From Rubrivivax sp. (GTDB taxonomy: Bacteria > Pseudomonadota > Gammaproteobacteria > Burkholderiales > Burkholderiaceae_C), in the NCBI GenBank assembly GCA_021300575.1, contig JAJTDM010000086.1, positions 1 to 42,724 of the forward strand: a stretch of 42,724 nucleotides of DNA, written 5' to 3'. A program made the translations under genes and the position numbers. Shown piece by piece: positions 27,718 to 34,783 of the stretch. How positions within the stretch are numbered: position 1 is the first letter of the stretch; each line of letters starts with the position of its first letter. Under the pieces are notes generated by a model. It did no database searches. It was given only the letters and a program-made list of their open reading frames with translations, and was not told the DNA's origin.

Positions 27718-28314
27718 ATGACCTCTTCTGAATTTGCTGCCCTGCTGGTGTTCTCCACGGCCATGGCCTTCACGCCCGGGCCCAACACCACCTTGTCGGC
27801 GGCGCTGGCCGCCAACGGGGGCTTGAAGCGCGCCATGACCTTCATCCTGGCCGTGCCCTTTGGCTGGGGCTTGTTGCTGCTGGCCTGCGCAGGAGGCCTG
27901 GGCGCCCTCATCCAGGCCGCGCCGGTGTTGCGCGGGGGCATCAAGGTGCTGGGCCTGGCCTACATGCTGTGGCTGGCCTGGAAGCTGGCCACCACCGCGC
28001 GCATGGCCGAGGCTGACGGCGGCTTGCGTGTGGGGTTCTGGCAGGGCGTGATGCTGCAGTTCGTCAACATCAAGGCCTGGATGAACGCGTTGACCATCAG
28101 CGCCGGCTGGATCACCGTGGCCGAGCCCATCGCCCCGCGCCTGGCGATCGTGCTGCCGCTGATGATGGCCTACGGCCTGGCCAGCAACTTCACCTACGCC
28201 CTGATCGGCTCCACGCTGCGCTCCTGGCTGGCGGTGGGCCGGCGCCTGGTCTGGTTCAACCGTGCGCTCGCGGCGGTGCTGGTGGCCACGGCCGGGTGGA
28301 TGGCCGTGTTGTGA
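27718..28314 (+). CDS. LysE/RhtB-family exporter
   Basis: A 198-residue inner-membrane protein with the LysE-family pattern of six hydrophobic segments and the N-terminal family motif MAFTPGPNTTLSAALAANGG. Members export amino acids or related small molecules. It begins 43 bp after the second dehydrogenase and may share its transcript. Substrate unknown. Confidence 0.87.
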   Translation: MTSSEFAALLVFSTAMAFTPGPNTTLSAALAANGGLKRAMTFILAVPFGWGLLLLACAGGLGALIQAAPVLRGGIKVLGLAYMLWLAWKLATTARMAEADGGLRVGFWQGVMLQFVNIKAWMNALTISAGWITVAEPIAPRLAIVLPLMMAYGLASNFTYALIGSTLRSWLAVGRRLVWFNRALAAVLVATAGWMAVL

Positions 28315-29234
28315 GCGCGCAGGCACCCGGCTCTCCATCGCCTGCCCAGGTGCGCCGCGGCCTGCTGCTGGGCTTCGTGGGGGTGGTCATCTTCGCCATG
28401 ACCTTTCCGATGACGCGCCTGGCCGTGGGCGATGCCTCGGCACCGCAGATGTCCCCCGCTTTCGTGACGGCCGCGCGCGCGGCGCTGGCGGGGCTGCTGA
28501 GCATCGTCTACCTGAGCTGGGTGGGCGCATCGGTACCGGAGCGGCGGCACTGGGTGCCCCTGGCGGTGTGCGCGGCGGGCACGGTGGTGGGCTTTCCGCT
28601 GTGTATCGCTCTGGCGTTGCGCGAGGTGGAGTCCATGCATGCGGCCGTGGTCACCGGCATCATCCCTCTGGGTACGGCGGTGGTGGGGGCGCTGTGGCTG
28701 CGCCAGCGCCCGTCGGCGGGCTTCTGGGCCTGCGCGCTGGCGGGCTGTGGGCTGGTGCTGGCCTTCGCGCTGTGGCAAGGCGGTGGGCGTCTGGTGCCGG
28801 CTGACGGCTGGCTGCTGCTGGCGGTGCTGTCCACCTCCATCGCCTACGTGGCCGGAGCCCGCGTCTCGAGCGTGATCCCGGCCCAGCAGGTGATCTGCTG
28901 GGTGGTGGTGGGCTCGCTGCCGCTGACGCTGCCGGCCACCGCATGGTGGTGGCCGGTGGACACCACGCCCAGCCTGGCCGCCTGGGGCGGCCTGCTTTAT
29001 GTCAGCCTGTTCTCCATGTGGCTGGGCTTCTTCGCCTGGTATGGCGGCCTGGCCCTGGGGGGCATCGTGCGCGTGAGCCAGGTGCAGCTGATCCAGCCTT
29101 TTCTCGCGCTGCTGTTCGCCGTGCCGGTGCTGGGCGAGCGGCTGGACCCCGTGACCGTGGGTTTTGCGCTGGCGGTGATCGCCGTGGTGTTCGTCAGCCG
29201 GCGCATGGGAGTGGGGCAGCCCAAGGCGCGCTGA
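28311..29234 (+). CDS. EamA/DMT-family transporter
   Basis: A 307-residue protein with ten hydrophobic segments in two EamA repeats (about residues 15-140 and 160-295). Repeat signatures include GVVIFAMTFPMTRLAVG and VSQVQLIQPFLALLFAVPVLGERL. I choose GTG at 28311, which overlaps the LysE stop as GTGA; an in-frame ATG at 28296 is the alternative. It is a drug/metabolite-type exporter of unknown substrate. Confidence 0.85.
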   Translation: MSAQAPGSPSPAQVRRGLLLGFVGVVIFAMTFPMTRLAVGDASAPQMSPAFVTAARAALAGLLSIVYLSWVGASVPERRHWVPLAVCAAGTVVGFPLCIALALREVESMHAAVVTGIIPLGTAVVGALWLRQRPSAGFWACALAGCGLVLAFALWQGGGRLVPADGWLLLAVLSTSIAYVAGARVSSVIPAQQVICWVVVGSLPLTLPATAWWWPVDTTPSLAAWGGLLYVSLFSMWLGFFAWYGGLALGGIVRVSQVQLIQPFLALLFAVPVLGERLDPVTVGFALAVIAVVFVSRRMGVGQPKAR

Positions 29235-29401
29235 CGCAGCGCCGTCCTGACGGGCAGCCGCGCCGCAGACAGGGCTGCGCATCGCGCAGGGCCCCGCTGA
29301 AGGCGCCAGTGGGCCCGATGCGGTCCAGCTCGCCCGGCCCGTGAACCTCGTCCCAGCCTGCACGGCGAACGAAGTTGCCCCATCCTCAAGCATGGCGCAC
29401 C
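29235..29401. other. Intergenic stretch before the IS91 remnant
   Basis: No gene, RNA or recognisable repeat is visible in these 167 bases. The IS91-like homology begins abruptly at 29402, so an insertion or deletion boundary lies here. Confidence 0.5.
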
Positions 29402-29918
29402 CTGCTGGCGTTCAGCTGCAAGCGGCGCGGCTTCTGCCCCTCGTGCGGCGCGCGGCGGATGTCGCAGACGGCAGCGCACCTGGTGGACCACGTCGTCCCG
29501 CACGTGCCGGTGCGCCAGTGGGTGCGAGTTTGTCAACTTCGGCTGCCGATTCCGCTGCGTGTGCTGCTGGCCGCGCAGCCCGAGCTGGTCACGCCGGTGC
29601 TGCAGGTGGTGCAGCGGGTGGTCGAGCGGCATCTGCTGGACCACACGGGGCTCAAGAGCGACGAAGGCCCGGGCGGCGCGGTCACGCTGATCCAGCGCTT
29701 CGGCTCGGCAGCCGACCTCAATATTCACCTGCACTGCCTAGGGCTGGACGGCGTGGCTGGTCTAGGAGATGGGGCCGGCCTGGCTGGCCGAGCCGGATGC
29801 CGACGGCGAGGAGGCGCGCACGCTGCGGCCGCTGCAGGCGGCGGCCATCAGCTTGCAGGCCGATACCACGCGAGGCCACCGCCCGCCAGCGCCTGTGCGC
29901 CGACATCGACGGTTTCTG
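29402..29918 (+). mobile_element. IS91-like transposase remnant, copy 1
   Basis: A fragment of an IS91-family (HUH, rolling-circle) transposase gene. 29402-29755 aligns without gaps to 31987-32340 in copy 2 and encodes the zinc-finger segment FSCKRRGFCPSCGARRM through FGSAADLNIHLHCL. The copy lacks the 5' end. After GGCGTG at 29750-29755 it jumps to sequence matching copy 2 from 32467, and it loses more sequence after about 29850 before ending at GACATCGACGGTTTC. No complete reading frame remains, so it is inactive. Confidence 0.85.
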
Positions 29919-29939
29919 AGGCGGCGGTTTTGTCCGTCG

Positions 29940-30551
29940 TCAAAGGCGCACGGCGCCCTGTTGCCAGGCGTTGTGCAGGGCCGTCGCCGTCAGGCTCTGG
30001 CCGTCGGCTGCCAGTCGTTCCAGCAGCCGCTCGGGCTCGGGTGCCGAGCGCAGCGTAGCGCGAAGGGCGGCGAAGGCCGAAGCGACGGCTGCGGGGTCTT
30101 GCCGGAACTGATTCAGCAGGAAGGCATCGGGCTGCTGGACTTCGATGCCCAGGGCGGCCAGCTTGCGGACGCCGAAGTCGAGGATGTTCTTGGTGACGAG
30201 GCTGACGACCTGGGTACTGGAATAGAAGTCACCGGCCAGGATAGCTGCTGCGCAGGCAGCGACGTGGGTGTCTTTGGCGGAACGCATCGCTGCCGCCACT
30301 CCGTCGAACTGGGCCTGGACTTGCTGTGTCGCAATCTCTGCTTGCGGCAATGCAGCCCGCATGAGTTGCTCGTGGCGACGCGCCGATTCGGCGTCCGGCT
30401 TGCGGCCGGTATCGACGAGCGCCCGGCTAATCTCGTCAAGGATCAGCGGGCTCCAGTGCAGGCGGATCACCCCCTGGTAGTCGAGATGGATCAATAGGCC
30501 GCGGGTGGTGGCGCCGAACAGGGTGTCGGCGTCGGCAACGACAGGGACCAC
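29940..30551 (-). CDS. PIN-domain ribonuclease toxin (PIN_3-like)
   Basis: A 203-residue PIN-domain protein. The likely metal-binding acids are Asp7/Asp9 in VVADADTLFG, Glu40 in LILDEISRAL, Asp94 in RSAKDTHVAACA, and Asn122/Asp125 in VTKNILDFG. The last motif, T-x-N-x-x-D-F, is typical of the PIN_3 group rather than short VapC toxins. A roughly 55-residue C-terminal extension follows the domain. The start is GTG at 30551, six bases after the antitoxin TGA, so translation is coupled. It would cleave RNA when not held by its partner. Confidence 0.8.
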   Translation of the reverse strand: MVPVVADADTLFGATTRGLLIHLDYQGVIRLHWSPLILDEISRALVDTGRKPDAESARRHEQLMRAALPQAEIATQQVQAQFDGVAAAMRSAKDTHVAACAAAILAGDFYSSTQVVSLVTKNILDFGVRKLAALGIEVQQPDAFLLNQFRQDPAAVASAFAALRATLRSAPEPERLLERLAADGQSLTATALHNAWQQGAVRL

Positions 30552-30556
30552 GGATC

Positions 30557-31003
30557 TCAGCCCGCGAAGATCTCGCTGTCGAGGTCGGCACCGAGCTGGC
30601 CCAGGGCCTTGCGGCGTCGGGTCTGCTCCTGGCGGTGCCATGCCAGGACGGCGGATTGGAGGACACGTCGCTGGTTACCCACTTGCTGGTGCAGTGGGAT
30701 GTCACCGGCTTCGATGCGCGCCACGATGTAAGGGCGGGAGACGCCGACCAGATCAGCCGCTTCCTGGGTGGTGAATACCGGGTCCGTTGCAGGTTCTGAC
30801 TTGATGGTCGTGGGCTTTCGGGTGCTGCCGCTGATGGTCGGGTTCTGGAAGAGCTGCGCGAATTCGCTCTTGATCAGCCGCGTGGCCTGAGGTGTCAGCT
30901 TGACGTGGCGCCGCACGACCTCGACCAATGGGTCGATGTTCACCGACATGGCTGGTGGGGCGATGCGTTGCGAGGACTCGGTGGGCTTGCGGGCGGTCTT
31001 CAT
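30557..31003 (-). CDS. Helix-turn-helix (excisionase-type) antitoxin
   Basis: A 148-residue protein directly upstream of the PIN gene. The C-terminal half has an excisionase/MerR-like winged helix: VFTTQEAADLVGVSRPYIVARIEAG, then IPLHQQVGNQRRV. The N-terminal half (RRHVKLTPQATRLIKSEFAQLF) is helical and of unknown role. The frame extends to 31552, but I start at the ATG at 31003 because upstream sequence belongs to other elements. An alternative ATG is at MSVNIDPL. The gene order, antitoxin first, and coupling fit a type II toxin-antitoxin module that represses its own promoter. Confidence 0.78.
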   Translation of the reverse strand: MKTARKPTESSQRIAPPAMSVNIDPLVEVVRRHVKLTPQATRLIKSEFAQLFQNPTISGSTRKPTTIKSEPATDPVFTTQEAADLVGVSRPYIVARIEAGDIPLHQQVGNQRRVLQSAVLAWHRQEQTRRRKALGQLGADLDSEIFAG

Positions 31004-31024
31004 GCGGTTGAGTTTATCAGGTTC

Positions 31025-31040
31025 ACTCGAAATACTCGAA
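31025..31040. promoter_or_regulatory. Direct repeat before the toxin-antitoxin operon
   Basis: ACTCGAA occurs twice (31025-31031 and 31034-31040) with a 2-bp gap, 22 bp upstream of the antitoxin ATG. On the minus strand one copy gives TTCGAG, which lies 16 bases before GATAAA, a plausible -35/-10 pair. A self-repressing antitoxin would be expected to bind here. Low certainty. Confidence 0.35.
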
Positions 31041-31212
31041 TCTCGCGAAAAGGCGAGCAGGGTCGACGCTGGGCGTGAACGATATGGTGGCGGAAGGTGT
31101 GGCGTTGAGCCTTGTTGCGCAGCTGGTGCAGGTGGTGGCGCCAGGTCCCGATGGGCCTGGGCGTGGCCCCGCTGCGCGGGGCCGGGCTGTTGCGCTGCGC
31201 GTCGAGCCGCTG
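31041..31212. other. Non-coding junction between TA module and RT scrap
   Basis: No gene is visible. The stretch holds one perfect 8-bp hairpin with a TGC loop (31165-31183, GGCCCCGC / GCGGGGCC) and otherwise nothing recognisable. Confidence 0.4.
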
Positions 31213-31440
31213 TCAAAGGCCCAGCGTATCGCCCCTGTCGGGCTGCCATCCGTAGATGGCGTTCAGGACTTCGACCGATGCGCGCTGGACGATCTTGTCC
31301 TCCAGCGCGGGCACGCCCAAGGGGCGCTTGCTCCCGTCGGCCTTGTCGATACACGCCCTTCTCACGAGCTGGGGGCGGTAGCCGTCTCTGCCCAGCCGGC
31401 CCGGCAGGTTTCGGAGGTTGACCCCCAGGTTCTCGGCCCG
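31213..31440 (-). pseudogene. Group II intron reverse-transcriptase fragment
   Basis: About 60 residues match the start of an LtrA-type reverse transcriptase: NLRNLPGRLGRDGYRPQLVRR, then IDKADGSKRPLGVPALEDKIVQRASVEVLNAIYG. The frame then runs into unrelated sequence and stops at 31213. The catalytic YADD region, maturase and intron RNA domains are not present nearby. It is a leftover of a group II intron or a related reverse-transcriptase gene. Confidence 0.75.
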
Positions 31441-31876
31441 CGGGCAGCGGGCGTGGAAGTCGCAGCCCGGCGGTGGGCCGCGGGTTCTCTGGCCCGAGGC
31501 CGCCTTGGTCGCGCCGCCGGAGATGAGCGCGTCCAGGTAGTGCCGACGCCACGGCCGTGGTTCATGCGGGCACTCCGGTGACCGCCGACCCTCCATCGGC
31601 ATCCCCCATCGGAGTGATCCACGCGGGGGTGGGCAGGCCCGGCGATCCGAGCGACGCTGTGCGCTCCCGGACTGCGCCGCACCCCGACCATGTCGAACGC
31701 CCGCCGGCTGCCTGCCCGCGCGGGATCTTGCGCGGCCCGCCCACCCTCGCCCGCTCCACTACGAGCGCCACCGCCCCGAGCAGACCACGCTGTACCGTCT
31801 GGTGCAGCAGCACGCGGCCCACTTCATCGCCCACACCGCGGCCGGCACCGGCGCCGAGTTGCCCCGGTTCATCAAA

Positions 31877-31942
31877 GCTGAGCCCGGACACAAACAGTCC
31901 GGGGGACTGTTTGTGCCTGGCGAAGAGCCGGGCCGCTGGCCC
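31877..31942 (+). repeat. Palindromic element A inside IS91 transposase
   Basis: GCTGAGC, CC, GGACAC leads into a perfect 12-bp stem (31889-31900 with 31904-31915, CACAAACAGTCC/GGACTGTTTGTG, loop GGG), then CCTGGCGAAG and a second small hairpin GGGCC-GCT-GGCCC. An outer GCCCGG (31883-31888) can pair with CCGGGC after the stem. It replaces the transposase codons expected between FIKA and HGFLRL. Confidence 0.75.
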
Positions 31943-32616
31943 ATGGCTTCCTGCGCCTGCGCTGCGGCGACTGCGGGCACGACAAGCTGCTGGCGTTCAG
32001 CTGCAAGCGGTGCGGTTTCTGCCCGTCGTGCGGCGCCCGGCGCATGTCACAGACGGCAGCGCACCTGGTGGACCACGTCGTCCCGCACGTGCCGGTGCGC
32101 CAGTGGGTGCGAGTTTGTCAACTTCGGCTGTCGATCCCGCTGCGCGTGCTGCTGGCCGCGCAGCCCGAGCTGGTCACGCCGGTGCTGCAGGTGGTGCAGC
32201 GGGTGGTCGAGCGGCATCTGCTGGGCCACACGGGGCTCAAGAGCGACGAAGGTCAGGGCGGCGCCGTCACCCTGATCCAGCGCTTCGGCTCGGCAGCCAA
32301 CCTGAACATCCATCTGCATTGCCTGGTGCTGGACGGCGTGTACCGCTGCGACGGCGACGGCGCGCCCAGCTTCGTCGAGGCGGGTGCGCCCACCGACGAC
32401 GAGCTGCGTGCGCTGCTGCAGACCGTCATCGCCCGGCTGATGAGGATGCTCACGCGCCGGGGCGTGCTGGTCGAGGACATGGGCCAGACCTGGTTGGCCG
32501 AACCGGATAGCGACAGCGACGAGGCGCGCACACTGCGGCCGCTGCAGGCCGCGGCTGCCCCTTACCGCATCGCATTTGGCCCTCGCGCCGGCCAGAAGGT
32601 GCTGACCCTGCGCGGA

Positions 32617-32705
32617 GCTGAGCGTGGACACGGGACCGTCCCTGCGGACGGTCCCGTGCCTCGCGAAGGGCTCGCGCATGCAAAGCGCGAGCGCGGCCTG
32701 CAAGG
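32617..32705 (+). repeat. Palindromic element B inside IS91 transposase
   Basis: It has the same flanks as element A (GCTGAGC, then GGACAC; after the stem GTGCCT, then GCGAAG). The stem sequence is different but fully complementary: 13 bp, 32629-32641 with 32646-32658, CACGGGACCGTCC/GGACGGTCCCGTG, loop CTGC. A second hairpin, GCTCGCGC/GCGCGAGC, follows (32670-32692). It adds about 30 codons to the transposase frame without closing it. Confidence 0.75.
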
Positions 32706-33004
32706 CACGCCCCGCGAGGACCGGACGCGCCAGCCGCTGTGCGCCGACATCGACGGCTTCAGCCTGCATGCCGCCGTGCGTGTCGAGGCGCACGACCGCA
32801 AGCGGCTGGAGCAGCTGTGCCGCTACATCACGAGGCCCGCGCTGTCGGACGAGCGGGTGCAGCTCAACGGCGCGGGGCAGGTCGAGCTCAAGCTCAAGAC
32901 GCCGTGGCGCGACGGGACCACGCATCTGGTGATGAGCCCGCTGGAGTTCATGCAGCGGCTGGCGGCGTTAGTGCCGCGGCCACGGCTGCACCTGATCAGT
33001 TTGG

Positions 33005-33053
33005 TGTCCGCGTAACTTCGCTGCGCGAAGTGAGCGGACCCCCGCTGCGCGAA
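33005..33053 (+). repeat. Palindromic element C inside IS91 transposase
   Basis: A nested palindrome: outer GTCCGC (33006-33011) pairs with GCGGAC (33034-33039) and inner CTTCGC (33016-33021) pairs with GCGAAG (33025-33030) around a TGC loop. It is followed by CCCCGCTGCGCGAAC. TAA at 33013 and TGA at 33031 end the transposase frame, which resumes in the same frame at HGVLAPN. It shares GCGAAG, TGAGC and GGAC motifs with elements A and B but is not identical to them. Confidence 0.65.
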
Positions 33054-33393
33054 CCACGGAGTTCTGGCCCCGAACGCGAAGCTGAGGCCACTGGTGGTGC
33101 CGCAGGGGCCGCCCGCGCAAGCACAGGCGACAACCGAAGCGGCAGCCGCCGCTGGGTGTGAAGTCGAGACGGTTCAGGCCAGGCCGCACCGCATCAGCTG
33201 GGCGCGGCTGCTCAAGCGCGTGTTCGACATCGACATGGAGCGGTGTCCGAACTGTGGCGCCGGGGAGCTGAAGATCATCGCGGCCATCCTCGAGCGGCCG
33301 GCGATCGAGAAGATCTTGACCCACCTGGGTCTGGATCCACAGCCGCCGCCCCGGGGCAGGGCGCGCGAGGCGGGGCAAGACTTCGCTACCTGA

Positions 33394-33553
33394 GCCGCGC
33401 TGACCGTCAAAGACACCTCGCCCCAGGCTGCCCTGACCACGACAGCCAGGATGGTGCTGCGCCGCATGTCGGCTCGATGCCGATGTACTCAGGGTCAACC
33501 CTGGTGTTCAGACGCAGCGAGCCGCAATCGAACCGAATGGGCAATGGGCCGGC
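33394..33553. other. Sequence between IS91 copy 2 and the 122-bp repeat
   Basis: A 160-bp stretch without a gene. It may include the 3' (oriIS-like) end of the IS91 element, but I cannot identify the end by sequence. Confidence 0.4.
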
Positions 33554-33675
33554 CGAATCACGGCAAGACAACGGTGCAGATGCCAGTTCCAAGCCGTCCA
33601 GGACGGCGACTATCGGCCACCCATGCGTCAGTCGGGCTTCCCACAGGCTTCCAGAGACCGTTTGAAATCCCTATG
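33554..33675 (+). repeat. 122-bp direct repeat, copy 1
   Basis: From CGAATCACGGCAAGACAACG to TTTGAAATCCCTATG, 121 of 122 bases equal 39654-39775; the one difference is in GACGGCGAC versus GACGACGAC. On the left it joins the IS91 downstream region; on the right it joins, without a gap, an internal codon of rtcB. It has no convincing coding frame and no long internal palindrome. Confidence 0.9.
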
Positions 33676-33853
33676 TGCGCATCATCCCCGGCAGCATGGG
33701 CGCGCGCAGCTACATCGTGCGCGGCAAGGGCCACCCCGACAGCTTCGAGAGCTGCAGCCACGGTGCCAGCCGCGTGATGAGCCGCACCGAGGCCAAGCGC
33801 CGCTTCACGCTGGCCGACCACCGCGCCGCCACCGAAGGCGTCGAGTGCCGCAA
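33675..33853 (+). pseudogene. rtcB: RtcB RNA ligase fragment
   Basis: About 60 residues near the C-terminus of RtcB, the GTP-dependent RNA-splicing ligase: VRIIPGSMGARSYIVRGKGH, then CSHGASRVMSRTEAKRRF and ATEGVECRK. The last active-site region (CSHGA, GVECRK) is recognisable. The N-terminal 80 percent is missing, replaced by the 122-bp repeat, and the final roughly 35 residues are replaced by an AlkZ-like gene in the same frame. Confidence 0.85.
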
Positions 33854-34756
33854 GGAGGCTGCGCGGCGCATCGCGGTGCGCGCGCAGATGCTGACCCGCG
33901 AGCGCCCGGCGGGGCTGCTGGACCTGGTGCGCCGACTGACGCTGTTGCAGGTCGACCCGACGGCTGCGGTCGCGCCCAACGCCGAGCTGGTGGCCTGGAG
34001 CCGCCTCGGCTCAGCCTTTGCGTCACAGGATCTGACAGCGGCGCTGGCGCAGCGGAAGTTGATCGAACTGATGGCCACCATTCGGCCTGCCGAAGACCTG
34101 GCGCTGTACCGCGCAGAGATGCTGGCGCTGCGCGAGCGGCCGCCGGTGGCCGAGTGGCAGAAACGCCACCGGGCCTGGTTGCGAGCCAATGACGCCTGCC
34201 GACGCGACATCCTGGCGCGCTTGCGCGACCAGGGCCCGCTGCCGTCACGCCAGCTGCCGGACAGCTGCGTCGTGCCCTGGCAGTCGACGGGCTGGACGCA
34301 CGACCAGAACGTCATCAGGCTGCTGGACCTGATGGCGGCTCGGGGCGAGGTGGCCGTGGCGGGCCGGCTGGCGCGCGAACGGCTGTGGGACTTGGCCGAG
34401 CGCGTCTATCCCGACGACCCCATCGTCCCCGAGCACGAGGCGCTGCGTCTGCAAGGCGCACGCCGGCTGCAGGCCCTGGGCATCGCGCGCGCCAAGACGA
34501 CCAAGGTGCCCATCGAACCGTATGACGTGGGCCAGGCAGGCGAACCCGCCGTGGTTGAAGGCGTGAAAGGTGAGTGGCGTGTCGACCCGGCGCAACTGGA
34601 CCAGCCCTGGGCCGCGCGCACGGCCTTGCTGTCGCCCTTCGACCGGCTGATCCACGACCGCAAACGGACCCTTGAGCTCTTCGTCTTCGACTACAGCCTG
34701 GAGATGTACAAGCCGGCTGCGCAGCGCCGCTGGGGCTACTACGCGCTGCCTCGCCT
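33854..34756 (+). pseudogene. AlkZ/YcaQ-family winged-helix DNA glycosylase, truncated at both ends
   Basis: About 300 residues of an HTH_42/AlkZ-type protein, a family that includes glycosylases removing interstrand cross-links. It starts EAARRIAVRAQML directly after the RtcB codons. It contains LTLLQVDPTAAVAPNAELVAWSR with the family Q-x-D core, RRDILARLRDQGPLPSRQLPD, and EYPDD-like and TALLSPFDRLIHDRKRTLELF stretches. It stops matching at KPAAQRRWGYYALP (34756), losing about 55-65 C-terminal residues. The open frame continues to 34889, but those codons lie antisense to the next gene. The RtcB-AlkZ frame starts at GTG 33675 and totals 404 codons. Confidence 0.8.
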
Positions 34757-34783
34757 TGAAGCTCAACTGCCCTTCTGCGCATG

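Larger units (their letters stand above)
31742..33393 (+). mobile_element. IS91-like transposase, copy 2 (disrupted)
   Basis: A nearly full-length IS91-family HUH transposase gene. The N-terminal part reads HYERHRPEQTTLYRLVQQH and AELPRFIKA. The zinc-binding and HUH core follows (LRLRCGDCGHDKLL, FCPSCGARRM, LIQRFGSAANLNIHLHCLVL), then CADIDGFSLHAAVRVEAHDR and the C-terminal RCPNCGAGELKIIAAILERP ending GQDFAT at 33393. The frame is broken three times by palindromic insertions: at 31877-31942 (frame lost and part of the expected sequence replaced), at 32617-32705 (frame kept), and at 33005-33053 (stops TAA and TGA introduced). The 5' end near 31742 is uncertain. The element is inactive. Confidence 0.85.

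Noticed and set aside
31165..31183. 8-bp hairpin with TGC loop as a fourth palindromic element
   Set aside because: It resembles the stems of elements B and C but lacks the conserved flanks GCTGAGC/GGACAC and GCGAAG.
33554..33675. 122-bp repeat as a small coding gene
   Set aside because: All frames through it are short, begin in flanking DNA, and differ at the two copies; no family match is seen.
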